64,000 nucleotides of DNA from Rhodococcus sp. SGAir0479 (GCF_005484805.1 NZ_CP039432.1:2542001-2606000), one strand, 5' to 3'; shown: positions 36,268 through 45,237, counted from the first letter of the stretch. Made by a program: numbers and translations. The notes: generated by a model from the letters alone, not told the origin.

Positions 36268-36501
36268 TCAGGCGGCGTTTGCGGTGAGGGCCTTGATGCG
36301 GTCCGGACGGAAGCCGGACCAGTGGTCGTCACCGGAGACCACGACGGGGGCCTGGAGGTATCCGAGGGCCATCACGAAGTCGCGCGCCTCGGGGTTCTCG
36401 GAGATGTCGACGATGTCGTACTCGAGACCGGCCTTGTCGAGGGCACGGTAGGTGGCATTGCACTGAACGCAGGCGGGCTTGGTGTAGACGGTGATGCTCA
36501 T
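36268..36501 (-). CDS. nrdH: NrdH-redoxin
   Basis: The 77-residue glutaredoxin-like protein has the CVQC redox pair (Cys11/Cys14) and the DISENPEARDFVMALGYLQAPVV and SGFRPDRI segments. It is reduced by thioredoxin reductase and recharges NrdE. It heads the operon. The ATG at 36501 is the first before the fold, with an AAAGAGGA-type ribosome site. A NrdR-type box lies about 120 nt upstream. Confidence 0.96.
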   Translation of the reverse strand: MSITVYTKPACVQCNATYRALDKAGLEYDIVDISENPEARDFVMALGYLQAPVVVSGDDHWSGFRPDRIKALTANAA

Positions 36502-37060
36502 GGTGGTCCTCTTTCCAACGGCCTGACGAGCTGGGTTTGTGCAGTCTTCGCGCCGAGCGTCGGGGTCCTGGCCGGTCCCGGGATCCGTTTGGTTCCCGTT
36601 GTGCCCTCTCGGCTGTGTAGACACTACACCTTGTGTCCGACAGATTCGTAGAACCCGAGATCTTGTGAGTGACACGCTTGAAATTCCCAGGTCGGCACCC
36701 CGCACCCGCGCGTCGCGGGCGGCTTTCGGGCGTGTTTCACGTCACAAAACGGGTGGTGAGTTCCGCCACATCCGCTGACACGGCCGGCGTCCGCGGTGGG
36801 CGGCGATCGGGGCTGCGCCCGCCGGCGCTGGAACTCGTCCGGACGCACCCTCGGGGTCGCCGACCGCAGGTCCTCCAGGCCCCCGCGGAGACCGGGCCCA
36901 CAGTGCTCGGAGCCCCCGCTACCGACACGCCCGGCAGCGACACGCCGACCCGTCCGGTGAACGCCCACGACGATGCGGCGAAGGGCCTCACGCCGGCGTT
37001 AGCTGACAATTAGCCGGGCGTTCGGACGGCCGCCGGGCCGGCGTGTGACAGGGTGGCCTC
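36502..37060. other. Intergenic region with the nrd promoter; no gene called
   Basis: This 559-nt divergent gap contains the nrd promoter and NrdR-type box on the left. The right part has short open frames on both strands whose translations resemble no family. A TTAG-rich stretch near 36,997-37,014, before the siderophore-interacting gene, resembles an IdeR site only weakly. Confidence 0.5.
36621..36636. promoter_or_regulatory. NrdR-type box upstream of nrdH
   Basis: The 16-bp acactacaccttgtgt fits the NrdR consensus (acaCwwtAtATwgtgt) at 13 of 16 positions. On the minus strand it contains TAGTGT, a possible -10 hexamer, so a repressor there would block the promoter. I did not find the second box usual at about 31 bp. 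Confidence 0.65.
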
Positions 37061-37954
37061 GTGTCCCCCGACGACTGCCCCTATTTCTTCGCGCCCGTGT
37101 CGTCCGTCGTGCGGGTGACCCCCAACATGCAGCGCGTCACGCTGACGGGCGGGGACCTCGCGCGCTTCGTCTCCAGTGGCGTCCCCGACGAGCGACTACT
37201 GGTGGTGTTCCCCGACGAGGGCGCCGCGCGACCGCCGGCCCCGGAGCGGCTGGGAAACGCCTGGGACTACCCCACCGACGGGCCGCGCCCGGAGATGCGC
37301 AGCTACACCGTCCGACGCTGGGACCCGCAGAGCCGTGAGATGGACCTCGACTTCGCGGTCCACGACGGCGGCGCGGCCGTGCGGTGGGCGCTGCAGGCCC
37401 GTCCCGGCCACGTGCTGGGCGTCACGGCGGCCTCGGGCTGGTACCGCCCGCCGGTCGACACCTCGTGGCGGCTGCTGATCGCCGACATGACCGCACTGCC
37501 CGCGGTGGGCCGCATCGTCGGGGAACTCGCGCCCGGCACGCGCGTGCACGTGGTCGCGGAGGTCACCACCGCCGCGGACGAGCAGCAGGTCCCCACCTCG
37601 GGTGACGTCACCTACACGTGGCTGCACGGCACCGGCAACGGCGTCGGCCCGAGTGCGCTCGCCGCTGCCGCGCGCGTGTGGAACCGGCCGGACGGTCCGG
37701 GGTACGTGTGGTTCGCCGGCGAAGCGGGCCTGTCCCGCGCCGTGCGCCGATGGGTGCGTCACGAGCTCGGCTGGCCCACCGCGCGGTACGACGTCATCGG
37801 CTACTGGCGCGCCGACAAGGAGGCCTGGACGGCGCGGTACGAGCGGGTGCGCGAGCGCATCGAGGCCGCGCAGCACGCCGCCCTGTCCGCGGGCGGCGAC
37901 TTCGATTCGGTGCGCGACGCCGTCGACGACGCGATGGACCGGGCCGGGCTGTGA
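37061..37954 (+). CDS. Siderophore-interacting FAD protein
   Basis: The 297-residue protein is of the SIP/ViuB family, which reduces ferric siderophores inside the cell to free the iron. The FAD motif RSYTVRRWDP, the HVLGVTAASGWYRPP and IADMTALPAVGRIV segments and the C-terminal GYWRADKEAW are typical. The GTG lies 6 nt after a CAGGGT hexamer and has no strong ribosome site. A perfect hairpin follows. Confidence 0.92.
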   Translation: MSPDDCPYFFAPVSSVVRVTPNMQRVTLTGGDLARFVSSGVPDERLLVVFPDEGAARPPAPERLGNAWDYPTDGPRPEMRSYTVRRWDPQSREMDLDFAVHDGGAAVRWALQARPGHVLGVTAASGWYRPPVDTSWRLLIADMTALPAVGRIVGELAPGTRVHVVAEVTTAADEQQVPTSGDVTYTWLHGTGNGVGPSALAAAARVWNRPDGPGYVWFAGEAGLSRAVRRWVRHELGWPTARYDVIGYWRADKEAWTARYERVRERIEAAQHAALSAGGDFDSVRDAVDDAMDRAGL

Positions 37955-37980
37955 CCGGCCCGCGCCCCGACCTAAAAACG

Positions 37981-38014
37981 CCGAATGTCACATGCGTTCG
38001 CATGTGACATTCGG
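37981..38014. repeat. TGTGACATTCGG hairpin, copy downstream of the siderophore-interacting gene
   Basis: A perfect 16-bp inverted repeat (left arm ccgaatgtcacatgcg) with only two bases between the arms lies between convergent genes. It shares the core of the hairpin at 32490-32540. Its place suggests a bidirectional terminator without a U-tract. Confidence 0.88.
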
Positions 38015-38038
38015 TCGGGAGGGCGGAGGCCCCGGGGA

Positions 38039-38602
38039 TCAGGCGTTCACGAGCTCCGCGGACGCTTCCACCAGAGCGGCGACGACGCCGCGCACCTGCT
38101 CGGCGACCTCGGCGTTCTCACGCGGGTGCAGCTCGCCGAACTTCTGGATGGTGCCGCCGATGGACAGCTCGATGTCGTGCACCTTGGCGCCGGCGATGCC
38201 GAGAGCCTTGCGCGCGTCGTCGTGGGCCCACTTGGCGGCGTTGGGGCTCGGGGACGCGCTGATCACGGCCACCGGCTTGTCCTTGACGGCACCGGCGCCG
38301 TACGGACGCGAGAGCCAGTCGATGGCGTTCTTCAGCACGGCGGGAACGGTGCCGTTGTACTCCGGGGTGACCAGCAGCAGTGCGTCGGCCTCGGCGGCGG
38401 CGGCACGCAGCGCGTCGACGCCGGCGATGGTGGCGCCGGGGACGTCGACGTCCTCGTTGTAGAAGGGCAGGTCTCCGAGGCCCTCGAAGATCGTGACGTC
38501 GGCGCCCTCGGGGGCGACGGCCGCAGCGGTCTCGGCGAGCTGACGGTTGACGGATCCGGCACGGAGGCTGCCGACGAGGGCGAGAACGCGGGTCTGAGAC
38601 AT
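38039..38602 (-). CDS. NADPH-dependent FMN reductase family protein
   Basis: The 187-residue flavoprotein has the VGSLRAGSVNRQLA phosphate loop, LPFYNEDVD and the TPEYNGTVPAVLKNAIDWLSRP motif of the NADPH-FMN/quinone reductase family. GAAGGAAG lies before the ATG. Rv3054c has the same position next to a tetR gene. It is divergent from that regulator and shares an operator-like palindrome with it. Confidence 0.9.
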   Translation of the reverse strand: MSQTRVLALVGSLRAGSVNRQLAETAAAVAPEGADVTIFEGLGDLPFYNEDVDVPGATIAGVDALRAAAAEADALLLVTPEYNGTVPAVLKNAIDWLSRPYGAGAVKDKPVAVISASPSPNAAKWAHDDARKALGIAGAKVHDIELSIGGTIQKFGELHPRENAEVAEQVRGVVAALVEASAELVNA

Positions 38603-38654
38603 GGGGGCTTCCTTCGGTGGTGCGATGGTTGACGCTGCAACAGGTATAGCAGCC

Positions 38655-38676
38655 TAAACGGACCGCGGTCCACTTA
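38655..38676. promoter_or_regulatory. TetR-type operator between FMN reductase and tetR genes
   Basis: A 22-bp interrupted palindrome with the perfect core ggaccgcggtcc and matching TAA/TTA ends lies in the divergent gap, just upstream of the TACGAT -10. This is the expected site for autorepression by the adjacent TetR. Confidence 0.7.
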
Positions 38677-38690
38677 TGTTCCCGCTGGGT

Positions 38691-38696
38691 TACGAT
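38691..38696 (+). promoter_or_regulatory. -10 element of the tetR-META gene (leaderless)
   Basis: TACGAT lies 7 nt before the GTG at 38704. There is no ribosome site, so I choose this GTG over the ATG at 38695, which overlaps the hexamer. Confidence 0.55.
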
Positions 38697-38703
38697 GCCG
38701 AGT

Positions 38704-40146
38704 GTGAACAGCCCGTTACTTCCGCTGGTGGACGCCGAGGTTCCCGAGCGGTGTGACGCTGCCCGCAATCGGAAGCTGCTTCTCGACGCGGCGGCGGAAC
38801 TCGTCGCCGCCCGCGGCGTCGACGCCGTGACCATGGAGGCCGTCGCGGCCGCGGCCGGCGTCGGCAAGGGCACCGTCTTCCGCCGGTTCGGCAGCCGCCC
38901 CGGACTGATGAACGCCCTGCTCGACCACACCGAGCGCGAACTGCAGAACGCCTTCATGTTCGGTCCCCCGCCCCTGGGCCCCGGCGCCGACCCGGTGCGC
39001 CGACTCATCGCCTTCGGCCGGGCGCGGCTGGACATCGTGACCGTGCAGGGTGATGTACTGCGCGCGGCCGAGGGCTCCCCCGACGTCCGCTTCGGCGGCC
39101 CGGCGCGCGCGGTGAGCCTGCGCCACGTCGTGACGCTGCTCACCCAGGCCGGCGTCGACGGCGACGTCGAGTTGCTCGCCGTGGCACTGCTCGCGCCGCT
39201 CGAGGCGGGCCTCGTCCTACACCAGATCCGGGTCCTCGGGATGTCCCACGACCGGATCGCCGACGGCTGGGAAGACCTGGCGCGCAGGATCACCCGAACG
39301 GGGTCCGCCGACAGGGTGGGGCGAATGCGAGCACCGTTGGCCGCCCTCGTCCTCCTGTCCGCCGCCGCGACGTCGATCGCCTGCAGCAGCAGCGCCGACA
39401 GCCGTGACACGTCGGCGACCGCGGACACCACGTCGCTCGCGCCGTCGTCGCCGGGCGATGCCCTGTGGGGACGGACGTTCGTCTCGACGGCGGTGACGGG
39501 TACGGCCATCCCCGGCGGTGGGCCGCTCGAGGTGGCATTCCCCGAGCGGGACGGCATCGCGATGAGTGCGGGCTGCAACCGCGGGGTCGGCAGTGTCGAC
39601 CTGGCCGACGGCGTCGTGACGACCGGGCCGATCGCCACGACGATGACGGCCTGCCCCGGGGAACTCGTCGGCGCCGACAAGTGGATGACCGATCTGTTCG
39701 CCAGCCGGCCGGGTTGGACGTACGTCGACGACGTCCTCACCCTCGCGGCCCCGGGCGTCACCGTCGTGCTGGCCGACAAGAAGACCACGGATCCGGACCG
39801 GCCGGTCGTCGGGACGGCGTGGGTGGTCGAGTCGTTGATCGGTCCCGACGCGGTCGTGACGTCCACCGCGCTGGACGCTGCCGCACCCACCCTGACGATC
39901 GGGCAGGACGGCCGGGCCACCGGGTCGACCGGGTGCAACCGCTTCGACGGACCGGTACGCGTGGGCGACAGCACCATCACCCTCGGACCGCTCGCGACCA
40001 CCCGCACGGCCTGCCCGGACGATCTCGCGGAGATCGAGCGGACGGTGCTGCACGTCCTGGACGGCGAGGTGACGTACTCGGTGGAGGGGCCCTCGATGCG
40101 CCTGCTCCGCGCCGACGGGACGGGCCTGGGGCTGCGCAGCGTGTGA
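38704..40146 (+). CDS. TetR regulator fused in frame to a double-META-domain exported protein
   Basis: The 480-residue frame has an N-terminal TetR helix-turn-helix (LLLDAAAELVAARGVDAVTMEAVAAAAGVGKGTVFRRFGSRPGLM), a ligand-binding half to about residue 205, then without a stop a hydrophobic segment starting at Met208 (RAPLAALVLLSAAATSIAC) and two META domains (about residues 245-345 and 355-460, each with GCNR and TACP motifs). A separate lipoprotein could start at the in-frame ATG 39325, but its lipobox is weak (SIAC). The syntenic Rv3055 is only the TetR half. As read, it would be a membrane-anchored regulator. Confidence 0.75.
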   Translation: MNSPLLPLVDAEVPERCDAARNRKLLLDAAAELVAARGVDAVTMEAVAAAAGVGKGTVFRRFGSRPGLMNALLDHTERELQNAFMFGPPPLGPGADPVRRLIAFGRARLDIVTVQGDVLRAAEGSPDVRFGGPARAVSLRHVVTLLTQAGVDGDVELLAVALLAPLEAGLVLHQIRVLGMSHDRIADGWEDLARRITRTGSADRVGRMRAPLAALVLLSAAATSIACSSSADSRDTSATADTTSLAPSSPGDALWGRTFVSTAVTGTAIPGGGPLEVAFPERDGIAMSAGCNRGVGSVDLADGVVTTGPIATTMTACPGELVGADKWMTDLFASRPGWTYVDDVLTLAAPGVTVVLADKKTTDPDRPVVGTAWVVESLIGPDAVVTSTALDAAAPTLTIGQDGRATGSTGCNRFDGPVRVGDSTITLGPLATTRTACPDDLAEIERTVLHVLDGEVTYSVEGPSMRLLRADGTGLGLRSV

Positions 40147-40156
40147 GCCCGCCCGA

Positions 40157-40990
40157 TCAGCGGCCCGCCGGCACGCGATCGGGAGCGGGACGGCCGGGCG
40201 GCCGGGCGAGCAATGCCTCCCACCCTGTGCTGCGGGCCACGAACCCGTGCCGATCGTAGAAGTCGAACATCGCGATCAGGCGATCGCGCGCGTCGCGCGG
40301 CAGATCGCCGCCGTATCTGTCGGCCCACTCGTCGACGCCGATGCGGCGCACCGTGACCTCGTGCGGGAGGGCGCGGGCCCACTGCCCGATGCTCGACACC
40401 TCGGCGGCGCCGAGTTCGTAGGTGACGCCGTGATGGACGTCGGCGCCCTCGTCGAGCACCCGGGCGGCCGCCGCGGCGACGTCCGCAAGGCGCACGAACG
40501 TGAAGGGCGCGTCCGGGCTGTACGGCACCTCGAGCGCCGTGGCGGTGCCGTCGAGCAGCGTCGGGAAGTTCTCGGCGTACGCACACGGCTGCAGGATCGT
40601 CCACTGCACTCCCCCGTGGGTGCGCAGCATGTCCTCACACACCGCCTTGTCGAGATGGTGCGGCATCGCGGGGGTGTGCGGCCACGCCACCGAGTGGTAG
40701 ACGACGTGGTGCACGCCGGCCCGGGCCGCCGCGTCGAGCGTCCGGCGCAGCAGCCCCGGCTCGTCGGGGTGCACGTTGGGTGCGATGAAGTACACCCCCC
40801 GGCAGCCCGTCAGGGCGGCCTCGAGCCCCTCCCCCGTCTCGAGGTCGACGCGGCGGTCACCGGCGCGCCGGGCAGTGTGGACCACCCGGCGCACCGGCCG
40901 CCCCGCGAGCGCGCGAACGACTGCCGCTCCGGTCTTTCCGGCGGCGCCGATGACGGCGAGTTCGCCGCCGCGGGGCTGGAACCGATCCAT
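40157..40990 (-). CDS. NmrA-like NAD(P)-binding protein
   Basis: The 277-residue protein has the Rossmann motif LAVIGAAGKTGAAVVRALAG and the NmrA-like YHSVAWPHTPAMPHHLDKAVCEDMLR with LQPCAYAENFP. These atypical short-chain reductases act as redox sensors or reduce small substrates. It begins 4 nt after the hyuB-like stop, with GGGAG inside the hyuB end as ribosome site, so it is the last gene of that operon. Confidence 0.85.
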   Translation of the reverse strand: MDRFQPRGGELAVIGAAGKTGAAVVRALAGRPVRRVVHTARRAGDRRVDLETGEGLEAALTGCRGVYFIAPNVHPDEPGLLRRTLDAAARAGVHHVVYHSVAWPHTPAMPHHLDKAVCEDMLRTHGGVQWTILQPCAYAENFPTLLDGTATALEVPYSPDAPFTFVRLADVAAAAARVLDEGADVHHGVTYELGAAEVSSIGQWARALPHEVTVRRIGVDEWADRYGGDLPRDARDRLIAMFDFYDRHGFVARSTGWEALLARPPGRPAPDRVPAGR

Positions 40991-40994
40991 CAGG

Positions 40995-42950
40995 TCAGCT
41001 CCCGACGAAGTCGTACTCGGCGAACTTCGCCCCGCCGGAGAGTCGTTCGTAGCCGGGGCCGCGGTCGAAGAACGGTTCGCCGTCACTGCGCTCGGTCCGC
41101 ATCCGTTCCCGCAGGTGCGTCGTCGCGACGAGATCCACGATCGGCTCGTCGGTCGTCGATTCCGGCGCCAGCACCACGCCGTAATCGTTGCGGGCGCCGT
41201 CCGGAGACACCTTGCGCCACAACACGTCCCGGACGACCTCCTCGACGGGCCGGTCCAACGGATCGCCCCAGCCGCCACCGCCGGTGGTCCGGATCCGGAC
41301 CACTTCTCCGGCCTTGATCGGTTCCGCGTCGGTGAGGGCGTCGAACTCGCGCTCGTTCGGCCCGCCGGGATCGAGGACCACCGAGAAGGGGCGTCCGGCC
41401 TTGCCGCCCTTGACTCCCCAGCAGGACAGGATCGAGCGGTCGGCGATCGACATGAAGTGCGCATCCTTGAGCATGCGGATGTGCTTTTCGTACCCGAGTC
41501 CGCCGCGGTAGCGGCCGGCGCCTCCGGAATCGATGGCCAGGCCCAGCTTCTCGACGATGAAGGGGAAGCGGCTCTCGGTGAACTCGGTCGGCAGGTTCCG
41601 GGAATCGGGGACCACGTGGATCGTGTCCTCGCCGTCGGCGTAGTGCCGGCCGCCGGAGCCGCCACCGAGGACCTCACGCATGAGGTAGGAGTGCCCCTCG
41701 AAGTCCTCGCCGTAGACGCCGGTGTAGCGGATCGTCTCCTGGTCGGCCGGCATGTTCCCGTCGACGGCCTTGGCGACCACACCTGCCAGAACGCCGAGCA
41801 GACGCAGGATCACGAAGGTGCGCGCGTTCGTGGGGGCCGGGAAGATCGGGGTGATCAGTGTGCCCTTCTCGGGGAACTTCATCTCGATCAGCGGCACCAC
41901 GCCCTCGTTGACGTCCAGTTCCGCCATGCGCTCGGGGGTGTCCGCGAGATTGCGCAGAATCGGCGCCAGCCACTTGACGAGGAAGTTTCCGTCCGCGTAG
42001 TCGCCGCAGTGGTTGATCGGCCCCTTCGCCTGCGGACCGGTGCCGGTGAAGTCGAGGATGAGCCGCTCGCCGCCCGCGTCCTCCGGGCCGGTCTTGGTCA
42101 GGGTGATCCGCTGGGTGTGCAACTTCGGTTCGTCGACGCCGTCGTGTTCGGCGTAGTCCTCCCACGTGTACTCGCCCACCGGGATCTTGCTGAGGATCTC
42201 CCGCCGGTAGGTCTCCGTGGTGGCATCCATCATCGCGTCGAAGCACGCCTCGACCGTCTCGACGCCGTAGCGCTCGAACAGTTCGGTCAGGCGCCGAGCC
42301 CCCATCAGGCAGGCGGAGCACTCCGCGTCGAGGTCCGCCGCGAGTGCGTCGGGCATCCGCGAGTTGCGGGTCATGATGCGCAACGCCGCCTCGTTGGGCA
42401 CACCGCGGTCCCACAGCTTGATCGGCGGCACCATGAGCCCCTCCTCGTACACCGTGGTCGCGCCGGACGGCATCGACCCCGGGCAGCAGCCACCGATGTC
42501 GTCGTGGTGACCGAAGGCCTGGACGAAGGCGACGACGGACGGCTCGGTGTCGCCGGGCCGGGTGGCGAAGACGGGCACCGTCACGCAGAGATCCGGGAGG
42601 TGACCGATGCCACCCTCGGAGAGGTAGACGTCGTTGTGGAAGTACACGTCTCCGGGATTCATCGTCTCCAGCGGGAAGTCCCGTGCGACCGGGTGGACGA
42701 GCGCCGAGTACGAGCGGCCCGTGAGCTTGCGCAGGTTCCGGTCGTGGATGCCGGCGCGGAAGTCGTGTGCGTCGCGGATCATCGGCGACCGCGACGTCCT
42801 CGAGATCGACGTCTCGACCTCCATCTCCACGCTGGCGAGGTAACCGGCGACGATCTCCACGAGGACCGGATCGGGCGCTGCCCCGTCCAGGGGGCTCAAC
42901 CGGTACGGCTTGCTCGCCTGCACGGCAGCGGGCTCGGTGATGGCAGTCAT
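40995..42950 (-). CDS. HyuB-family hydantoinase/oxoprolinase subunit B
   Basis: The 651-residue protein shows the family features ARDFPLETMNPGDVYFHNDVY, HHDDIGGCCPGSMPSGATTVYEEGL, FDFTGTGPQAKGPINH and GGGGWGDPLDRP. It pairs with HyuA to form ATP-dependent enzymes that open cyclic amides (N-methylhydantoin, 5-oxoproline, caprolactam) or carboxylate ketones. The start overlaps the HyuA stop as ATGA. The substrate is not predictable, but the cluster suggests a lactam. Confidence 0.92.
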   Translation of the reverse strand: MTAITEPAAVQASKPYRLSPLDGAAPDPVLVEIVAGYLASVEMEVETSISRTSRSPMIRDAHDFRAGIHDRNLRKLTGRSYSALVHPVARDFPLETMNPGDVYFHNDVYLSEGGIGHLPDLCVTVPVFATRPGDTEPSVVAFVQAFGHHDDIGGCCPGSMPSGATTVYEEGLMVPPIKLWDRGVPNEAALRIMTRNSRMPDALAADLDAECSACLMGARRLTELFERYGVETVEACFDAMMDATTETYRREILSKIPVGEYTWEDYAEHDGVDEPKLHTQRITLTKTGPEDAGGERLILDFTGTGPQAKGPINHCGDYADGNFLVKWLAPILRNLADTPERMAELDVNEGVVPLIEMKFPEKGTLITPIFPAPTNARTFVILRLLGVLAGVVAKAVDGNMPADQETIRYTGVYGEDFEGHSYLMREVLGGGSGGRHYADGEDTIHVVPDSRNLPTEFTESRFPFIVEKLGLAIDSGGAGRYRGGLGYEKHIRMLKDAHFMSIADRSILSCWGVKGGKAGRPFSVVLDPGGPNEREFDALTDAEPIKAGEVVRIRTTGGGGWGDPLDRPVEEVVRDVLWRKVSPDGARNDYGVVLAPESTTDEPIVDLVATTHLRERMRTERSDGEPFFDRGPGYERLSGGAKFAEYDFVGS

Positions 42951-45049
42951 CGGTTCACTCCGTTCGAGTCGGACGTCTTGGCGATGCGGATGTTCCCGAA
43001 CGCGTCGATGCGTGCCCGGAATCCGGGATGGACGGGAATGGTGGAGCTGAACTCCTCGATCACCGCCGGACCGTCGAGTTCGTCACCTGCCCCGAGCTTC
43101 GTGCGGTCGTAGACCGCGGTGGTGACCCACTCGTCGAAGTAGGCCGGGCGCGTGCCGGTGACGGCGCTCTGAGCCCCCTGCCCGGCGGGGATCTCGGTGA
43201 GCTCGGGGCGCTTGATCGGTCCGATACCGCTCACGCGGAGGTTCACCCACTCCACGTGCTGGTGGGGATCTCCCCGGAAGTCGTAGCCGTACAGCTCGCG
43301 GTGGGCCTGATGGAATCGCTCGGCCGCCTCGTCCATGAGGGTCCGGGTGACGGGACCGTCGCCGATGGGGACGCGCACCTCGAACGCCTGGCCGAGGTAG
43401 CGAAGGTCGGCCGAGCGCGCATAGCGGCGCTGATCGGACGCGAATCCCTCGTCGGCGAGCGCGCGCTCCGCTTCCGCGGCGAGAGCGTCGAACTCGGACT
43501 GCAGCGCGTCGGCCTTCAACCGGTCGTGCCTGGAGACGTGGGTCTGCACGTAGTCGTTGCGCACGTCGACCGTGAGCAGACCGAACGCGGAGACGTTGCC
43601 CGGATTCGGCGGGATCAGGACATCGCGGAGTCCGAGGATGTCGACGAGCCGGCACGCGAGCAGCGAGCCGGATCCGCCGAAGGTCACCAGCGTGAAGTCG
43701 CGCACGTCGAGCCCGCGCTTGACGGTGATCTGGCGCAGCGCGTTGGCCTGGTTCCAGGCCGAGACCTCGAGGATGCCCGTCGCGCACGCTTCGAAGTCGA
43801 GGCCCAACGTGCGGGCCAGCTCCTCGACGCCCTTGCGGGCGAGTTCGGTGTCGAGCGGGATCTCGCCGCCGAGCAGGTGCGGAGGGATCCGGCCGAGCAG
43901 CACGTGCGCGTCCGTGATCGTCGGCTCGCTGCCGCCCTTGCCGTAGCACAGCGGGCCCGGGTCGGCCCCCGCCGACTGCGGACCGACGCGCAGCGTCCCC
44001 TCGGGCGTCATCCACGCGATCGAGCCGCCGCCGGCGCCGACCGTGACCACGTCGATCATCGGGATCTTCGACGGGTACACGCCCACCCGTCCCTCGGTGG
44101 TGAGTGCGGGCTCACCACGGACGACGACGGTCACGTCCGTGGACGTGCCGCCACCGTCGCAGGTGAGCACCTGGTCCACGCCGGCCACACTGGCGATGAG
44201 TGCCGCGCCGAGGGCGCCCGCCGCCGGCCCGGACAGGACCGTCGTGATCGGCTGGTGGACAACCTCCTTGGCGGACAGCACGCCTCCGTTCGACTTCATC
44301 ACGTAGAACGGAATGTCGCGCCGCTCCCCCTCGACGGACGAGAACTCCCGCAGGCGTGTCGCGATGTTGTTGACGTAGTTCCGGATGTTCGGCTTCACCG
44401 CTGCATCGACGAGAGTGGTGATCGACCGCTCGTACTCGCGATACTCGCGCAGCACCTCGCTCGAGATGCTCACGGTCGCGTCGGGGAATTCCTCGAGCAG
44501 GATGTCCCGGACACGCCGCTCGTGGCTGGGGTCGGCGTAGGAGTGCATCAGGCACACGCCGATCGTCCGAATGTCTCGGTCCGCGAAGAAGCGGGCCGCC
44601 GAACGCACGTCGTCCTCGTTCAACGGGCGGATCTCGTTGCCGTCGAAGGCAAGCCTGCCACGGACGGTGCGTACGCGGTCGGCAGGGACGATCCGGTCGG
44701 GCTTGACCCAGAAGTACGAGTTGCCGTATCCGTCCGGGACGGATTGGCGGGCGATCTCGAGCACGTGCTCGTAGCCCTCGGTGGTGATGAAGCCGAGGTG
44801 CCCCACCTTCCCTTCGAGCAGCTTGTTCGTCGCGACCGTGGTGCCGTGACTGACGGCACCGATCGCATCACCGGTCTCCCCCAGCTGCGCGAGCACCTTC
44901 TCGATCCCCGCGAGGAATCCGAGCGCCGGATCCGCGGGCGTGGACGGGGTCTTCGTCGTGACGACGGCCCCGGACTCCTCGTCCACTGCCACGACGTCGG
45001 TGAATGTGCCGCCGGTGTCGATGCCGACCCGGATCTTCCTGGATTCCAC
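42947..45049 (-). CDS. HyuA-family hydantoinase/oxoprolinase subunit A
   Basis: The 700-residue protein opens with RVGIDTGGTFTDVVAVD, the ATP-binding motif of the ASKHA fold. It contains TNKLLEGKVGHLGFITTEGYEHVLEIARQ and SGPAAGALGA and the DGGGTSTDV nucleotide motif. The GTG at 45049 has AGGAGG 5 nt upstream. Subunit A phosphorylates the amide carbonyl in related enzymes. A hairpin at 45186 lies between it and the coxG-like gene. Confidence 0.93.
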   Translation of the reverse strand: MESRKIRVGIDTGGTFTDVVAVDEESGAVVTTKTPSTPADPALGFLAGIEKVLAQLGETGDAIGAVSHGTTVATNKLLEGKVGHLGFITTEGYEHVLEIARQSVPDGYGNSYFWVKPDRIVPADRVRTVRGRLAFDGNEIRPLNEDDVRSAARFFADRDIRTIGVCLMHSYADPSHERRVRDILLEEFPDATVSISSEVLREYREYERSITTLVDAAVKPNIRNYVNNIATRLREFSSVEGERRDIPFYVMKSNGGVLSAKEVVHQPITTVLSGPAAGALGAALIASVAGVDQVLTCDGGGTSTDVTVVVRGEPALTTEGRVGVYPSKIPMIDVVTVGAGGGSIAWMTPEGTLRVGPQSAGADPGPLCYGKGGSEPTITDAHVLLGRIPPHLLGGEIPLDTELARKGVEELARTLGLDFEACATGILEVSAWNQANALRQITVKRGLDVRDFTLVTFGGSGSLLACRLVDILGLRDVLIPPNPGNVSAFGLLTVDVRNDYVQTHVSRHDRLKADALQSEFDALAAEAERALADEGFASDQRRYARSADLRYLGQAFEVRVPIGDGPVTRTLMDEAAERFHQAHRELYGYDFRGDPHQHVEWVNLRVSGIGPIKRPELTEIPAGQGAQSAVTGTRPAYFDEWVTTAVYDRTKLGAGDELDGPAVIEEFSSTIPVHPGFRARIDAFGNIRIAKTSDSNGVNR

Positions 45050-45185
45050 GCTGCCTCCTGGCTGGTCTCGCCCGTTCCTACCTGCGTGCTCCCATTCCAC
45101 CCGCTCGATCGCGCGGATTCTTTGTCACATTTCGCCGAACCCGACGGTGCCCGTTGGGGGTTGACGACACCGCTGCACAGACGAC

Positions 45186-45213
45186 GGCGCCCCGGGCCGT
45201 AGCCCGGGGCGCC
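45186..45213 (-). terminator. Hairpin between coxG-like and hyuA-like genes
   Basis: A perfect 12-bp stem (ggcgccccgggc and its complement) with a cgta loop lies 25 nt past the coxG-like stop. No U-tract follows. It may terminate or attenuate, giving less hyuAB transcript than hydroxylase transcript. Confidence 0.65.
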
Positions 45214-45237
45214 TGCTCCCGCCGTTCGCTCGAACGG

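Noticed and set aside
36669-37013. Small gene in the gap between nrdH and the siderophore-interacting gene
   Set aside because: Open frames exist on both strands, but no ribosome site, homology or hydrophobic pattern supports any of them.
36997-37014. IdeR box before the siderophore-interacting gene
   Set aside because: The match to the 19-bp consensus is only about half the positions; I cannot separate it from chance.
38118-40604. 828-codon minus-strand frame across three genes
   Set aside because: It spans the FMN reductase, tetR and NmrA loci in the wrong frame; the composition is Arg/Ser/Pro-rich with no domain.
43028-45202. 724-codon plus-strand frame opposite hyuA-like gene
   Set aside because: No motifs, and it opposes a well-supported HyuA protein.
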